Shown here piece after piece: positions 62,585-64,000 of a DNA stretch of 64,000 bases. This DNA is from Yinghuangia soli (GTDB lineage: Bacteria > Actinomycetota > Actinomycetes > Streptomycetales > Streptomycetaceae). A program made the position numbers and the translations under genes. Numbering within the stretch: position 1 is the first letter of the stretch; each line of letters starts with the position of its first letter. Location of the stretch: assembly GCF_021502675.1 (NCBI RefSeq), contig NZ_JAKFHA010000001.1, forward strand, positions 788,698-852,697. Reading direction: 5' to 3'. Below the pieces are notes generated by a model. It was given only the letters and a program-made list of their open reading frames with translations. It was not told the DNA's origin and did no database searches.

Positions 62585-64000
62585 TCAGGCTTCGGGGCCG
62601 TGCAGCGGGCTGGGCAGGAGCTCGGGCGGGCCGCTGCGCTGGCGCGGCAGCCGGTCGCGGTTGGGGGTGTGCCGGGCCAGGCGCGGGCCGAGCAGGTCGA
62701 ACCGCGGGTAGCGCTCCTTGAGTTCGGGGAAGCGCTGCTGGTAGCGGGTCACCTCGGCGCGGACCAGGGACCAGAAGACGGCCTCGGGGACGCCGAGGTC
62801 GTCGTCGGCGATGGCCGAGAGGTGCCGCAGGGGTCCGCCGAAGAGTCCGCCGCCGACCAGCGCACCCAGGTCCGCTGCGGTGTAGCGGGCGGCCGCGCGG
62901 CGCGGCGCGAACTCGGGCCCGGGTCCGGGATCTTCCGCCATCTCCGGGGCCAGTCCCTCGGCTTCCGGGAAGGGTGTCCCGTCCGGGTCTCCGCACACGA
63001 GCAGCCCGCGGGCGACGTCGCGGACCGCGAGCCGCACCGGGACTTCCCCGGCGTCCGAGACGACCACCAGGGCTTCGCCGTAGCTGGGGAACGCCAGACC
63101 GTACCGGTAGAGCAGGTGCAGCAGCGGCGGCAGGACGGCGCTGCACAGCCAGCGGAGCCACTCGCGCGGAGCGAGTCCGGACCGCGCGACCAGTTCGGCG
63201 ACCAGCGGCCGGCCGGTGTGGTCGCGGTGCAGCAAGGCCGGGAGGGGGCGGGCGCGTTCGCCGGTGTCCAGGCGGGCCGCGAGGGGCTCGCTCCACAGGG
63301 CGCCGAGCAGCCCGCGGTACGGATGCCCGCCGGACTCGCCGCGGACCGGGTCGAGGTGCGGGTGCCGGACGGCGACCGATGCCAGGTCGGCGAGCAGCAG
63401 CACCCGGGTCTCGCCGTGCAGGAACGGGTCGGCGTGGTAGCGGTCCACGAGGCGGCGGGTGATGTCCGGCGAGACCGCGGCGGGTGCGGGGACCGGGCAG
63501 CCGAGCGGCGCGTCGGGGCCGGCCAGCGGGAGTGCGACGTCGCGGCGGCCGGGCCGGTCCAGGTTGGTGAAGCCGCCGCCGGCCTGGCGCGGCAGGTAGC
63601 GGTCCGGGCCGCCGTCGCCCAGCGGTACGAGCAGGCCGTGCGCCAAGTCGGCGGCGAAAAGCGGGAGTACGGTCTCGTCCCACTGCCACGGATGCACCGG
63701 CAGCCATAAGTAGTCGGCCGGGTCGGCGCCGCGGTCCCGCAGCCGGGCGGTGAAGCGGCGGCGGGTGGACGGGTCGAGTTCCTCGGTGCGCAGCCGCTGC
63801 TCGGTCAGGTCGGGTGTGCTGGTGTGCCAGGTGGCGATGTCGCGGTGCACGGCCGCCCACGGGAGGCGGATCGGGTTGCGGGCCTCGGGCGCCCAGCGGC
63901 TGGCATCGGTGGCCGAGAAGCCGGGCCGCACGCGGTCCGGCACCAGGCCGGGGCGGCCGCCGACGCGGCCTTCCAGGTCGAGGTAGGCCAGGTCGGCGAG
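62585..64000 (-). CDS. IucA/IucC-like siderophore synthetase homologue, partial, eroded active-site motifs
   Basis: The ORF stays open to the window edge, so its N-terminus is missing; 471 residues are seen. Family landmarks are APEARNPIRLPWAAVHRD, YLWLPVHPWQWDETVLP and a C-terminal helical region. The usual S-x-R-T nucleotide motif is replaced (RQAGGGFTNLDRPGRRD) with VALPL for VKLPL, and the usual HGQN is YGEA (FPSYGEALVVV). The protein may therefore have lost NIS synthetase activity. One leucine codon is TTA (63707-63709), rare in Streptomyces. It ends 132 bases before the TerY-P triad. Confidence 0.75.
   Translation of the reverse strand, partial: LADLAYLDLEGRVGGRPGLVPDRVRPGFSATDASRWAPEARNPIRLPWAAVHRDIATWHTSTPDLTEQRLRTEELDPSTRRRFTARLRDRGADPADYLWLPVHPWQWDETVLPLFAADLAHGLLVPLGDGGPDRYLPRQAGGGFTNLDRPGRRDVALPLAGPDAPLGCPVPAPAAVSPDITRRLVDRYHADPFLHGETRVLLLADLASVAVRHPHLDPVRGESGGHPYRGLLGALWSEPLAARLDTGERARPLPALLHRDHTGRPLVAELVARSGLAPREWLRWLCSAVLPPLLHLLYRYGLAFPSYGEALVVVSDAGEVPVRLAVRDVARGLLVCGDPDGTPFPEAEGLAPEMAEDPGPGPEFAPRRAAARYTAADLGALVGGGLFGGPLRHLSAIADDDLGVPEAVFWSLVRAEVTRYQQRFPELKERYPRFDLLGPRLARHTPNRDRLPRQRSGPPELLPSPLHGPEA

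Noticed and set aside
62453-64000. A complete siderophore biosynthesis cluster
   Set aside because: Only a part of one IucA/IucC-like gene is visible and its motifs are degenerate; no FhuF, transporter or hydroxylase genes are seen.

Overview
The window is 64 kb of very GC-rich DNA with many GTG starts, purine-rich ribosome sites, almost no TTA codons, and families typical of filamentous actinomycetes: a TIGR03086/mycothiol-type protein, a SigE-family sigma factor, DUF4352 lipoproteins, and DUF2252 and LRV proteins. I read it as chromosome of a Streptomyces-like actinomycete; the species cannot be told from the sequence. I find about 51 protein genes and no tRNA, rRNA, CRISPR array, insertion sequence or phage structural gene.

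Layout. 0.2-5.1 kb: an APC amino-acid permease, then a two-gene fatty-acid beta-oxidation operon (thiolase and FadB-type fusion) with a 12-bp palindrome in its promoter region. 5.2-7.3 kb: a glutaminase-STAS protein flanked by two related stem-loops, and an orphan Imm7 immunity gene whose start region is duplicated in tandem. 7.4-16.9 kb: small unknowns, a double alpha/beta-hydrolase with a membrane tail, a DUF262/DUF1524 (GmrSD-type) nuclease candidate between two paralogous DUF4352 lipoproteins, an LRV repeat protein, and a divergent TIGR03086/MarR pair. 16.9-20.7 kb: a catabolic-looking set (SnoaL-like, SDR, luciferase-like oxidoreductase, EthD-like protein), the last with a promoter overlaid by two inverted repeats. 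20.7-22.6 kb: an XRE-ImmA/IrrE plus PIN toxin-antitoxin-like operon with an inverted repeat over its promoter. 22.7-33.1 kb: a GT39-like membrane protein, a secreted serine protease, a divergent NmrA-like/AraC pair, a second permease, dxs and an orphan xylose-binding-type lipoprotein. 33.2-38.2 kb: three tandem paralogous lipoproteins resembling metallopeptidases without the zinc motif. 38.3-53.6 kb: aconitase, an oxidoreductase, a drug exporter, a PP2C/SpoIIE phosphatase, an MHYT sensor, a FAD monooxygenase-DUF3237 fusion with a divergent MarR regulator and perfect operator, a PLP cysteine-metabolism enzyme, and a SigE-type sigma with a membrane partner. 53.7-57.9 kb: a B12-radical SAM enzyme and two tandem secreted antigen-85-like esterases.

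The right end (57.9-64 kb, minus strand) is the most notable part. A tight three-gene operon encodes a vWA protein, a PP2C phosphatase and a membrane-anchored protein kinase with coiled coils and a helix-hairpin-helix region. This matches the TerY-P triad proposed as a stress/anti-phage signalling module. Upstream lies an IucA/IucC-like gene, cut by the window edge, whose two main active-site motifs look eroded and which carries the only in-frame TTA codon I found. With the DUF262 nuclease, the PIN/ImmA operon and the Imm7 gene, the window holds several scattered conflict or defence candidates amid ordinary metabolism.
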